From positions 1,462,001-1,526,000 of the forward strand of contig JAFFSR010000316.1 of assembly GCA_017163975.1 (NCBI GenBank): 64,000 nucleotides of DNA, given 5' to 3'. A program made the translations under genes and the position numbers. Origin of the DNA: Anastatus disparis (lineage: Eukaryota; Arthropoda; Insecta; Hymenoptera; Eupelmidae). The notes under the pieces are model-generated. The model was not told the origin of the DNA, did not search any database, and saw nothing but the letters and a program-made list of their open reading frames with translations. Positions 11,991 through 23,565 of the stretch are shown here, piece by piece (within the stretch, counting starts at the first letter, position 1; each line of letters begins with the position of its first letter).

Positions 11991-13640
11991 ATGTCACAAA
12001 ATACTATGGCCAAGGACTGCTGCGCTATCTGTGGTTTTCCCACAGATAATATACGAGGGTCAAAAAAATTAATTCAATGGTTTGGACGTCGGCAGCGTGC
12101 CATGTAAAATGTATGAAGCACGTACCTCATGATTACGATGGTAATCGTAAATATGACTGTAAGAAATGTATAGCTGGTCGATCTATCGTTTCTTCCGCTC
12201 ACTAGCACTGGCACTAAACTGGGAGCCTCACGCAATGCCACTATGCACGGAGCTCCTATAATCCGGCCTATCGATGCTTCTACACCATATTCACAGAGCA
12301 TATTCACCTGTCGTACTGGTTACAAATGCACAAGGACATTTAGCGAGTAAGAAGATCAATGTGAACTCAAATGTCAACATTTCTGCAGTGGTTGGAGGAG
12401 AACATAGTGTAAGTATTAATTTAGTTAGTAAAACAATTTAGATGTGGCGCTGCATTAGCCCCGGATAGTAATATTGATAAGAATAATAAATGTGGTCCAA
12501 AACTAACCGATTGTGGTGCTGATTCTCCCTCTTTATAGACAACTGTGTCTGCTCAGGAAAGTGTGATATCTCGAGAGCTCAAATTGATTCAAAATAATTT
12601 TTCTCAACTTCCGGCTCTTGAGAGCCATATTATAAATGTTGATGAGGGTCTGCGGGATATCATGACTAAAATGGAGAGTCAAAATAAAATTATTGAGAGA
12701 TTACTTGCTGGGCAGATGTAGCTGCTAGAGAAGAATCGTAAACTTAGGGGAATGTTAGGCACCTTGTTGTCCACTCTAAATGGCAAGCATGAAAATATTT
12801 CTAAATCCCTGTTAACTAATTTTGATAACTTACAGACATTTTTGGATAATGAATTTTATGGAGCGGACAACTTTTCTCAACTTATAACCAGCGTGGCTGA
12901 AGTAGCGTAGACCGTTTTTGATCTCATGACCCTGGACGAGCACTCACTTAATACCAACACTGAAGCACCTGTAAATTCGAGCGAAATATAAACAGTAAAC
13001 ACACATACAGATATTAGCAAAGAGGCATCATGTCATGCAGTGAAGAGGTGTGGTTCTGAAAATGGTGTCTTGGTGATCTCCAGCGGACTGGACTGCTCTG
13101 CGGCTAATGCCGGGTCAGAGGATTATACTTGCGCTATTCTTGGAACCATACTTTCGACTTTTAAACGTTCAAATATCGCATCTGTTACTAAAATCTCTAA
13201 TTCTGAAAATAAGGACAGTATGTCTGCAGGGCGTGATATCGGTGGTGATACGAATGGTACATTCTTATTTTTGGTGAGACTTTCTGGAGGTGACTTAAGA
13301 AGTGTTGATGGCTAGTTGTAGATTAACGGAATTCTTTACGGTAGATCTAAATCCCTCACTTCCCGATAGATTTTCTACTACCAAGCACCATCCTCAAAAA
13401 TATATACATGAGTTTCTCAAAAAAGATAAATATATTGATTTCAAAATGCTAAAAAATTATGCAAAAGGAAAAGGTTTTAAGTTTGTTTGGCATAGAGGTG
13501 GTAACTTCAGGTGAGGAGGGAGAGAGGTGAAAGAGTACAAAGATTTGAGAATAAACATGATTTGGATGAAATATGGAATAATTTTTAAACGTGATGTACA
13601 AAATAATGTTAACGCGACTATTATTCAGAAGCACGGTGAA
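11991..13640 (+). pseudogene. decayed LINE ORF1-like gene (PHD-type zinc finger, coiled coil, basic C-terminal domain)
   Basis: From the ATG at 11991 the frame opens with a zinc-ligand pattern CCAIC. After a frameshift near 12095 it continues CHVKCMKH and YDCKKC, which together look like a PHD finger. At 12540-12720 a frame with heptad-like leucines (ending MTKMESQNKIIERLL) suggests a coiled coil; it stops at a TAG near 12718. At 13390-13560 the word KGKGFKFVWHRGG followed by Arg-rich residues resembles the C-terminal domain of insect LINE ORF1 proteins. The gene is broken by several stops and shifts. It is richer in GC than its surroundings, as expected for former coding DNA. Whether it belongs to the LINE starting at 15.6 kb is unknown. 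An unrelated host gene with a PHD finger is the alternative. Confidence 0.5.
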
Positions 13641-13920
13641 GTTCAAATAAATAATATTTCCACTAATGATGATATATTTACACCTCAAAATACCGAGATG
13701 AACTTGAAACATAAAACTTTTAAGGAACTGAAAACTTCGAAGCAATTTTAACTTAAAAGTAAATGTCAGTAAATTATTCTAGTTATACTTGTAACTATTT
13801 GCTCCGCCATATATATACTTTTATTAAAAACAAAAAATAAAAAAATTAAAAGTTTAATAATTCAAATGTATAATTTTGTTTATTATAAATTATGTTTCTG
13901 CCTAATATTTTATTGAAATT

Positions 13921-13986
13921 TTATATAAAAGCGTGGAAAATATTGAAAGAACATTTAGAATTATATTCTCCATGCTTTTATATAAG
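13921..13986. repeat. short imperfect hairpin
   Basis: TTATATAAAAGCGTGGAAAAT pairs with ATTCTCCATGCTTTTATATAA around a loop of about 32 bp. Confidence 0.6.
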
Positions 13987-14242
13987 TTAATAAAAGCGCT
14001 TTTTTTTTAAATTATTTTTTGAAGCTATGCTTCTTACGCGACGTTACGGCAGGGGCACTAAATGTATAAAAATCGACAGTCCCAAATGTCACCCAGCGTG
14101 AATGAACGAATACGGCACAGGATGCCATTATTGCTATCAACATACAAACATTCTTTTTTCTCTTTCTTTCTTTCCCTCTCTCCCATTCCGCTTAAGAATA
14201 TGCATGTATATACATATAAGAAAGATAAAGAAAAAGAGACTG

Positions 14243-14460
14243 CCTTGTTGTAACCGGCAAAGAAGGCTAGACATAGCCCCCTCCATTCGCGGCTACCTTT
14301 ATTGTACATATAAGAGAAAGAAAGAGAGAGGGAGAGAGTCAATTCTTAAAGCCGGCGGACAGAGAAGGATAGACGCAACCCTCTCTATTCTTTATAAAAA
14401 AGAAAGAGAGAGGGAGAGAGTCAATTCTTAAAGCCAGCGGACAGAGAAGGATAGACGTAG
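14243..14460. repeat. 82 bp tandem repeat, GAGAGAGGGAGAGAG-containing
   Basis: GAGAGAGTCAATTCTTAAAG occurs at about 14333 and 14415, an 82 bp period. A more diverged third unit precedes it (GGCAAAGAAGGCTAGAC at about 14259). The ORFs over it carry only Arg/Glu/Ser-rich low complexity. Confidence 0.8.
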
Positions 14461-14705
14461 AATACGATGATTAAATAAATAAATTATGTAAATAATATTT
14501 ATTTAATTTAAATTTTAAAATTAGTATACGTATGAAAATATGCGTTTGTATTTATAATATTATAATCTTAATATATTTTTTTGGCAAGAATTTTTTTATT
14601 TTCTCTCATTATCTTCCTCCGTTTATTAATATGTGTATATTTATATAGTTGTTATTAATTACTACATTAATAACAAAAAATGAAAATTTAATAAAATTTA
14701 ATAAA

Positions 14706-14996
14706 ATTTTTGTATTTTTCTGTTTACAATGCACATGACGAAAATTACGTTTACCTAAATATATGTTTTTTTAATAATTGATATTAATAAAAAACTACAT
14801 TATTAATACATTTTTAAATACATAATACATCGAATGAATAATAACGTTTTTTTGTATTTTTCTATTTACAATGCACATGACGAAAATTACGTTTACCAAA
14901 ATATATGTTTTTTTAATAATTGATATTAATAAAAAACTACATTATTAATATATTTTTAAATACATAATACATCGAATGAAAAATAACGTTTTCACT
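14706..14996. repeat. 142 bp tandem duplication
   Basis: ATGCACATGACGAAAATTAC occurs at 14729 and 14871. The two 142 bp units are almost identical, so the duplication is recent. Confidence 0.9.
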
Positions 14997-15639
14997 AAAA
15001 AATTAATTATAATTTTGCAAATGTCACACTTCCTAATTTCTATGTATATATACTGGAAGCATAGCTTCTGTCGGCCAGTCCCCACGACTGCCACTCCTGT
15101 TTTTATTTATTTATTTTTACTTTTTAGTTCTTTTTAAATTTAAAAAATTTATTTTTTTCTATTAATTTTTTTAACGTTAAAAGCATTTTTTTTTAAATAT
15201 TTTTTTAATCAATTTTATTTATTTATATGGGTATACAAATGTCCACACGTATACGTACATATATGTATACTTATATATACGTAAGCGTATACATGAGTGT
15301 GTTTTTTGCAAAACACACACACTTATATACATTTTCTTAGTAACACCTATATGTATAAGCCTTTATTGAGAATTGAGTAGCTGGTACGAATAGTCGCACA
15401 AAGAAGAGAGACCGATTAGTCGTATAACACTGGCTATATAATATTGCTTATATATAATAAATATTTAATTATGAAAAAATTTAAAAATAATTACAGAATC
15501 ATGTATTGTCATGCAAAATACCTATATTCTGAAAATTTCAGCCTTCTAAGTCAATGGGAAGTACGTTAATTTTCAATCGCAAGATTTGAGAATATATTCA
15601 GAGGCAGTCAAGTTAAATAAAAGCGTTTAAAAAATTTTT
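14997..15639. other. unassigned AT-rich DNA
   Basis: Runs of TATATGTATACGTATAC words near 15240-15290. No gene recognised. Confidence 0.5.
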
Positions 15640-17610
15640 AAACTCTTATAATTTTGGCAAGAATCACTTGGTAATGGGTGATTTTAATATAGACATAAAT
15701 CAACATGATTCATTGAGTCAAGAATTTTTAGAAAACTTCTTGGGAAAATCCTACATGCAAAGCTTTGAAGGTATTACTAGATCAGCACCAAATTTACCGA
15801 CTCCAGGAACATATATACATAATATTTTTGCTAGGACTAGCGTTTTAAGTCTCAAATCATATAAAGTCGCTAGTGGTTTTACTGATCATTATCCATAGAT
15901 TGTTTCTTTCCAAGATAAATTAGAAAAAGTTGATAAGAATACAAGTAACAAAATAATAAACTGACGGTTTGCGCTGCTAACCAAAATTGGATAGATCTTG
16001 TACAAATGTGTGATCCCAACGAGTCTATGGCAAAAATTATATATATGATTAAGAATTGTATTGAAGAGGCAACAGATATAAACAAGGTTGATTACAGCAA
16101 TCGGAGTTTGAAAACAAGAAAAATTTGGATTACTAAAGTCATCATGGTATCGCGCAAAAAAAAAAGAAAAACTCCATAAGGCTTGGAAAAAATAATCCAA
16201 GTAAAAATATCCTAATAATACCATACTAAAAAACAATTATAAAAAATGCAAAATTACATTATAAACAAAATAATTTTATTAAAAATAAAAGTAATTCTAG
16301 AAATCCAGGGAAACTAATTAATGAAAAGTTGGATAAAAATGTTAAAAAAGATTCACAGATTGACTACATTTTAGACGAGGCTAAAAACAAAATTATCGCA
16401 CTAACTGACATAGCAAATACTATGAATGAACATTTTTGTGGTATAAGAGTTAAATTGGGCTCCAATATTCGTATACCAAATGAACTATATCCAATAAAGA
16501 TATCGTATAACAACAAATCTATATTTTTTAGACCAACATGTGCACTAAAAATTAAAGACATTATCATGGGAATTAAGGATAAAACAGGAGGTGTTGATGG
16601 AATAAATATGAAAGTATTAAAAACGTAGTGTCAAATTTCTTATCTGAACCATTTTCTATTGTGTTTAATGCGTGTATTGAGAGGTCTGTATGGCCTGATG
16701 TTCTGAAATTGGCTGGAGTAATACCAATATACAAAACAGGTAGCAAAAATGATGTAAATAATTATAGACCAATCTCTTTAATTTTGAACATTGCCAAAAT
16801 ATTTGAAAAGATTATACATAGTCGTATTTTTGAATTTATTAATAAGCATAATATACTGGCAAGAAATCAATTTGATTTTAGAAGTAATTTAGGTACCAAA
16901 GACGCCCCAAACCATCTAACAAATTAACTATATAACCTAGATAAGAGTATTTCTATAATTGTTGTTTTTCTCGACCTAACCAAGGCATTTGACACCGTGG
17001 ATCATGGTATTTTATTGGACAAATTATACAAATATGGGATCAGAGGAAGTGCGTTGGATCTACTTAGGATTTATCTAACGAATCGTAAGCAAACTGTAAA
17101 ACTGAATAATTTAAATAACGAACCCAGTGCTTTAACTACAGGAGTCCCGCAAAGAACCGTTCTCGGGCCACTGATGTTTTAACTATATATAAACTTTCTT
17201 CTTGAGGATATGCCTTTGGATAACTCAATAGCTTATGATGATAATACAGCTGTGATATCAACAGATAAAACATGGAAGCAAATAGAAATTAAAATTAATA
17301 ATTATCTGAAGCAACTAAATAAATGGTTAGCCTTTAATAAGATTTCCTAAAATATAAATAAATATGTTTTGGTAATTACTGTGATAGTGTACCAGAAGAA
17401 ATTGGTTTGAAAATTAATAACTACAGTATAAAAAGGGTAAATTAGCGTAAATATCTCGGATTGTTTCTGGACTACAATATGAAATATAATATTCATATTA
17501 ACTACATTATTAAGAAAAGAAAATATTTGATATATGTTTATACTAAGATCTCTGTCTTCATGACTAGTGATGTGCTAATAACATTATATTATGGGGTGGT
17601 GTCTAAAAAA
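15640..17610 (+). pseudogene. LINE ORF2 fragment (endonuclease end plus reverse transcriptase), copy 1
   Basis: The fragment begins at the endonuclease motif GDFNID (15676) and reaches the TDHYP motif near 15885, where a stop follows. The reverse transcriptase then appears in pieces: NNYRPISL (about 16758), FLDLTKAFDTVDH (about 16968), GVPQRTVLGP (about 17142) and an aberrant active site, AYDDN where YADD is expected (about 17230). The thumb follows, with YLGLFLDYNMKYN. Several stops break the frame. It ends abruptly after GTGTCTAAAAAA at 17610, where an oppositely oriented copy starts at its A-rich tail. The family looks jockey/CR1-like from the C-terminal domain in the neighbouring copies; the clade is not certain. 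Confidence 0.85.
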
Positions 17611-18713
17611 TTTATTTATTTATTGAACCAGTACAAAATCACAACATGAGTTGTAAAATTCTATAGAGGCAAAACTAGTTCACCTGTACACAGGACTGGT
17701 ATGAACTGTACTTGCATACTAAAATAAAACTAAAATATATAATATTTGAAAACTTTAAGTAAATTATAAATGCAACATCAGTAATCTATGATAGATGCAA
17801 TAATAGAACAGAATTTTGAAATTTAACTTTTTATTTTAACAAAATATAATACTTTAGGTACATATAAATAGATCACAATAAGAGTTAAATTAGTTTCACA
17901 AATTTGTTTTCACCCATATTTTAAGTTTAAACTTGCTGGACTTTTTATTAATCGCCAATGCTTTGAGTTCATTTGGTAATAAGTTAAAAGTCTTAACTGC
18001 AACTATATACCTATCCTTGTTACTTATGATTTTGTTTATTTTTGGTAAAAGAATACTTTTGATTCTTGTGCAGGTCGCTCTAGTATTTAAAATTACACTC
18101 AATTTGTTATAATGGTATTGTAATACTTTGTTTATAAAGGACTGTTCAATACTTAGAGGTTATTTATTGATTAAAAAAGTGTTTTTACTAACAATCTTCA
18201 ATAATCTGCTTTGCAACCTCTGCATCAGATGTAGACAATTTTTATAGACACAACCCCATAATATAATGTTATTAGCACATCACTAGTCATGAAGACAGAG
18301 AACTTAGTAAAAACATATATCAAATATTTTCTTTTCTTAATAATGTAGTTAATATGAATATTATATTTCATATTGTAGTCCAGAAACAATCCGAGATATT
18401 TACGCTAATTTACCCTTTTTATACTGTAGTTATTAATTTTCAAACCAATTTCTTCTGGTACACTATCACAGTAATTATCAAAACATATGTAAACAGTTTT
18501 ATTTATATTTTAGGAAATCTTATTAAAGGCTAACCATTTATTTAGTTGCTTCAGATAATTATTAATTTTAATTTCTATTTGCTTCCATGTTTTATCTGTT
18601 GATATCACAGCTGTATTATCATCATAAGCTATTGAGTTATCCAAAGGCATATCCTCAAGAAGAAAGTTTATATATAGTTAAAACATCAGTGGCCCGAGAA
18701 CGGTTCTTTGCGG
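17611..18713 (-). pseudogene. LINE ORF2 3' part and 3' end, copy 2
   Basis: Reading on the minus strand, it starts inside the RT at the PQRTVLGP region (18710), runs through thumb and C-terminal domain (68-residue open frame 18102-17896 with NTRATCTRIKS and FNLLPNELKAL), and ends in the 3' tail AATAAATAAATAAA at 17611. The C-terminal NTR...LP pattern is typical of jockey/CR1-like LINEs. Stops are present. Its tail abuts copy 1 tail-to-tail. Confidence 0.85.
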
Positions 18714-19290
18714 GTAAAAACACTTTTTTAATCAATAAATAACCTCTAAGTATTGAACAGTCCTTTATAAACAAAGTGTTACAATACCATTATAACAAAT
18801 TGAGTGTAATTTTAAATACTAGAGCGACCTGCACAAGAATCAAAAGTATTCTTTTACCAAAAATAAACAAAATCATAAGTAACAAGGATAGGTATATAGT
18901 TGCAGTTAAGACTTTTAACTTATTACCAAATGAACTCAAAGCATTGGCGATTAATAAAAAGTCCAGCAAGTTTAAACTTAAAATATGGGTGAAAACAAAT
19001 TTGTGAAACTAATTTAACTCTTATTGTGATCTATTTATATGTACCTAAAGTATTATATTTTGTTAAAATAAAAAGTTAAATTTCAAAATTCTGTTCTATT
19101 ATTGCATCTATCATAGATTACTGATGTTGCATTTATAATTTACTTAAAGTTTTCAAATATTATATATTTTAGTTTTATTTTAGTATGCAAGTACAGTACA
19201 TACCAGTCCTGTGTACAGGTGAACTAGTTTTGCCTCTATAGAATTTTACAACTCATGTTGTGATTTTGTACTGGTTCAATAAATAAATAA
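18714..19290 (+). pseudogene. LINE ORF2 C-terminus and 3' end, copy 3
   Basis: Almost identical to the inverse of 17611-18189. It carries the same open frame (18776-19006, NTRATCTRIKS) and the same 3' tail at about 19270-19290. It is part of the right arm of the 1.8 kb inverted duplication. Confidence 0.85.
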
Positions 19291-20592
19291 ATTTTTTAGA
19301 CACCACCCCATAATATAATGTTATTAGCACATCACTAGTCATGAAGACAGAGATCTTAGTATAAACATATATCAAATATTTTCTTTTCTTAATAATGTAG
19401 TTAATATGAATATTATATTTCATATTGTAGTCCAGAAACAATCCGAGATATTTACGCTAATTTACCCTTTTTATACTGTAGTTATTAATTTTCAAACCAA
19501 TTTCTTCTGGTACACTATCACAGTAATTACCAAAACATATTTATTTATATTTTAGGAAATCTTATTAAAGGCTAACCATTTATTTAGTTGCTTCAGATAA
19601 TTATTAATTTTAATTTCTATTTGCTTCCATGTTTTATCTGTTGATATCACAGCTGTATTATCATCATAAGCTATTGAGTTATCCAAAGGCATATCCTCAA
19701 GAAGAAAGTTTATATATAGTTAAAACATCAGTGGCCCGAGAACGGTTCTTTGCGGGACTCCCGTAGTTAAAGCACTGGGTTCGTTATTTAAATTATTCAG
19801 TTTTACAGTTTGCTTACGATTCGTTAGATAAATCCTAAGTAGATCCAACGCACTTCCTCTGATCCCATATTTGTATAATTTGTCCAATAAAATACCATGA
19901 TCCACGGTGTCAAATGCCTTGGTTAGGTCGAGAAAAACAACAATTATAGAAATACTCTTATCTAGGTTATATAGTTAATTTGTTAGATGGTTTGGGGCGT
20001 CTTTGGTACCTAAATTACTTCTAAAATCAAATTGATTTCTTGCCAGTATATTATGCTTATTAATAAATTCAAAAATACGACTATGTATAATCTTTTCAAA
20101 TATTTTGGCAATGTTCAAAATTAAAGAGATTGGTCTATAATTATTTACATCATTTTTGCTACCTGTTTTGTATATTGGTATTACTCCAGCCAATTTCAGA
20201 ACATCAGGCCATACAGACCTCTCAATACACGCATTAAACAAAATAGTCTAGGCGCCTAGAGGGTTTCGTATGAAGTTAGAGGTCCAACCAAGCAAGTAGG
20301 TGATTTATATGTATTTTGAGCCGCTGAATCCGAATTTGCAACTTGCTTTTCGTGCAAGTGGTCGAGTGATTTGTTATAAACAAATTAATTGTTTAAATCG
20401 CTATAGTTTATAAATTACAATAGATGCAGTAATTTTCTCTGCGAAAATTTGTTCTTTAATAAAAAAAAAAGAAAAATCGTTATTGTTGCATGTTGATTCG
20501 ATAATTAGAACCAGAGATATAGCAAATATATTGCAAAAAAACGTAGAGACGGCGCAAGCGTGGAACGCCCTAGTGAAAAACCTTATAACTCG

Positions 20593-20763
20593 CCCTGGAA
20601 GAAAATTGACCATATTGTAGGCATAATTGCTGGTCAACGAATGTTAAAATGACACTTATCTGGAAATTCTAGAAATAATTTAAACAAAATTTCTAAAGAA
20701 GTGTCATTTTAACATGCGTTGACCGACAATCATGCTTAAGATATGGTCAATTTTCTTCCAGGG
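20593..20763. repeat. 171 bp hairpin MITE with CCCTGG ends
   Basis: CCCTGGAAGAAAATTGACC and its inverse bound a hairpin with about 65 bp arms. CG lies on both sides (20591-20592 and 20764-20765). The homologous position in the opposite arm of the host foldback (near 22130) reads through without it, so this is an empty-site-supported insertion with a 2 bp duplication. Confidence 0.85.
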
Positions 20764-21159
20764 CGACTAGTAATTAATATTTTTTGAAGTTTAACATGTG
20801 TTTGAATAATGTCAGAGTCTCAGCTTTAATGATAAATTGTTATATATTACTTTCAAATGTTGATAAATAAGCTAGAATGATTTAATGCAGAAAAAAATTT
20901 TCAATTTTTTAGAATTTTGTTTGTTTATAACGAAATAATATAGGTAAGCAAACAAAATATTTTTATGTTTTTGATGTAGAATGATAGGAAATTTGATCTA
21001 GTTTAAGAATCTGTCCGGTTTTTCAAATTTAAGTAAGTAGAACCTGAGATATCGCAAATTTAAGCTGTAGCGCCAACTCCTTGCAATACGAAATATATGT
21101 GCAATATGGCGATCACTTTCCTTATTAAAAATTCTTTTATTATAAGGTAAGTAATTTCC

Positions 21160-21410
21160 TTAGAGCATATACTACTGAAGGCAGCTCTGAATTTACCGTC
21201 TGTGTGGTTAGGTTGAGAAAGAGAAAAATATACTAAGGTTGATAGCTATCTGTATCTCTCAGTCATGTGATAAGGGAGTAGGAAACGAAAAAACCAATCA
21301 TGTGCCGGAGAAAAAGAGATATCTGTCAACCTCAATATACCTTCCTCTCTCTCAACTTAACCACGCGTACGGCGCATTTGAAGCTGCCTCCAGTAGTATA
21401 TGCTCTGAAG
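21160..21410. repeat. palindromic segment at the centre of the 2.24 kb foldback
   Basis: AGAGCATATACTACTG at the left is matched by CAGTAGTATATGCTCT at the right; about 100 bp arms with moderate divergence. Probably another nested MITE. The remaining centre (21411-21754) is unpaired AT-rich DNA. Confidence 0.65.
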
Positions 21411-22795
21411 TAATTTCATTCTTCCGTAATAAAATTAATTTTAACCCTGTATTAGGAAATTGAATAAAAATTTAATGAAAAAGGATTCAGCTAAAAATAG
21501 ATGACTAATAAATCGGAAAATTAAAACAAATTTTTTGAATAAAATAGATTGTTGTTCTTTTTGCAATTGCAAAAAAAAAATAAATGTAAAAATACTCCAT
21601 AAGTTGAGTAAATTGTTTACTATTATAGTAGAAAAATCAATGATTATTTAAAACCCTAAATTTACTTCATCTAAATGTATTATACATCATTAATATTATG
21701 ACAATATATAAAATAGAGTCGAAAGTAAATTATTAGAAAAGAATGAGATTACTTACCTTATAATAAAAGAATTTTTAATAAGGAAAGCGATCGCTATATT
21801 GCACACATATGTCGTATTGCTAGGAGTTGGCGCTACAGCTTAAATTTGAGATATCTCAAGATTTACTTGCTCAAATTTAAAAAACCGGACAGATTCTTAA
21901 ACTAGATGAAATTTCCTATCATTCTATATCAAAAATATAAAAATATTTTGTTCGCTAACCTATATTATTTCGTTATAAACAAACAAAATTCTGAAAAATT
22001 GAAAATTTTTTCTGCTTTAAATCATTCTAGCTTATTTATCAACATTTGAAAGTAATATATAACAATTTATCATTAAAGCTGAGACTCTGACATTTTTCTA
22101 ACACATGTTGAACTTCAAAAAATATTAATTAGGAGTCGAGTTATAAGGTTTTTTACCAGGGCGTTCCGCGCTTGCACTACGTCTCTACGTTTTTTTGCAA
22201 TATATCTGCCATATCTCTGGTTCTAATTATGGAATCGACATGCAACAATAACGATTTTTTTTGTTTTTCTATTAAAGAACAAGTTTTTGTAGAGAAAATT
22301 ACTGCATCTATTGTAGTTTATAAACTATAGCCATTTAAACAATTAATTTGTTTATAACAAATTACTCGACCACTTGCGCGAAAAGCAAGTTGCAAATTCG
22401 GATTCAGCGGCTCAAAATACATATGAATCACCTACTTGCTTGGTGGGACCTCTAACTTCATACGACACCCTCTAGGCGCCTAGACTACAATAGAAAATGG
22501 TTCAGATAAGAAATTTGACTATGTTTTTAATACTTTCATATTTTTTCTATCAACACCTCCTGTTTTATCCTTAATTCCCATGATAATGTTTTTAATTTTT
22601 AGTGCACATGTTGGTCTCAAAAATATAAATTTGTTGTTATACGATATCTTTATTGGATATAGTTCATTTGGTATACGAATATTGGAGCCCAATTTAACTC
22701 TTATACCACAAAAATTTTCATTCATAGTATTTGCTATGTCAGTTAGTGCGATAGTTCTTTTTAATTTCCAATATTTTTAAATTTTCCCTGGTAGA

Positions 22796-22942
22796 AATTG
22801 AAACGCTGTGTATTACCATTTTATGACCAGCAGAAATGGAAACGTATTTTTCAACATTTTATGGCCATTTCTTTGGCATTATTATTACTAATAACTTCAA
22901 ATTTTTAGATACACCATTTTTATGGTCACATTTCTACCAGGG
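22796..22942. repeat. 147 bp MITE with CCCTGG ends
   Basis: CCCTGGTAGAAAT at the left and ATTTCTACCAGGG at the right, flanked by TT on both sides (22794-22795 and 22943-22944). The termini match the 60.3-61.5 kb element. The interior is not a long hairpin. Confidence 0.75.
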
Positions 22943-23565
22943 TTTTAATCAAACTTTTAAATTCTTTTTCTTTTTTTTTTAAATAAAAGTGTTATTTTGT
23001 GAATATATATAAATTAAAGATCTTTAAAAATTTTAAAGTCGGTTCGTTGAAAATGGGCTGAGAAAGCAGTGACCACCAAAATCAAGTGTTCAAATAAAAA
23101 AAAGGATTTCGATCATCCGATGAGATTACTTAAAATTATTCATGGGCCAAAGTCTTGTATTTTATATATCTAAGTGTTGTGTAGCATTAAGAATCTTTAT
23201 ATGTCAAACAGATGTATTTTAAAATTATCTTTAGAAATTTACTTTAAATGTATTGTTCAAACGTAAAAATGTTTTTCTTATATTTCTCTTAATACTTTAG
23301 GAAATAATATTTGATTTATTATATAATTTTGAAATAATAGTTTCTTTTAGTATAGAATATATTGAGGACCTTTTTTGTTATATTTAAGAGAAAGAACATA
23401 TTAGCCTATCATAAATTGCATTTTTCAATCTTACTTAAACATCTGTTAATTTTCATTTTGAAAGAATTTTATTTTGACAAATAAGAATATAAATTCGTCA
23501 AACTTCTTGTAAGTTTTCTTCAGTCAACCGATTCCTTTCTTGTATTTGAACCCGTATAAAAAAGG
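22943..23565. other. unassigned AT-rich DNA
   Basis: No gene or repeat recognised. Confidence 0.5.

Larger units (their letters stand above)
20248..22489. mobile_element. 2.24 kb foldback DNA element in LINE copy 4
   Basis: The termini AGTCTAGGCGCCTAGAGGGT and the inverse are identical at both ends. Long arms follow (20248-about 21150 and about 21755-22489). Flanking LINE sequence shows an ACAAT-type duplication (AAAAT on the left, one change), judged against the intact site at 16660. No transposase is present; the short ORFs (20401-20637, 21239-21463) have no recognisable domain. The left arm carries a 171 bp MITE and the centre another palindrome. The family is unknown, and the 5 bp target site is tentative. 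Confidence 0.8.
16399..22757. repeat. large inverted duplication of a LINE-LINE junction (1.8 kb arms)
   Basis: Left arm 16399-18189, spacer 18190-18713, right arm 18714-22757 (about 1.79 kb once the 2.24 kb insertion is removed). The arms agree nearly base for base, including the unusual tail-to-tail junction of copies 1 and 2. The spacer is the remainder of copy 2. This implies inverted duplication after the LINE insertions, then insertion of the foldback. Confidence 0.85.
19291..22757 (-). pseudogene. LINE ORF2 RT fragment, copy 4, split by a foldback element
   Basis: Minus-strand copy of the RT. The frames at 19905-19720, 20241-19975 and 22725-22519 mirror those of copy 1 residue for residue apart from a few changes. 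The copy is interrupted at 20247/22490 by a 2.24 kb foldback element. It carries the same truncation point (GTGTCTAAAAAA) as copy 1, which shows that both came from one duplication and not from two insertions. Left homology ends at about 22757 (equivalent to 16399 in copy 1). Confidence 0.85.

Noticed and set aside
14021..15069. TIR element bounded by GAAGCTATGCTTC and GAAGCATAGCTTC
   Set aside because: Both 13-mers are near-palindromes by themselves and the flanking bases do not pair further, so they do not define an element.
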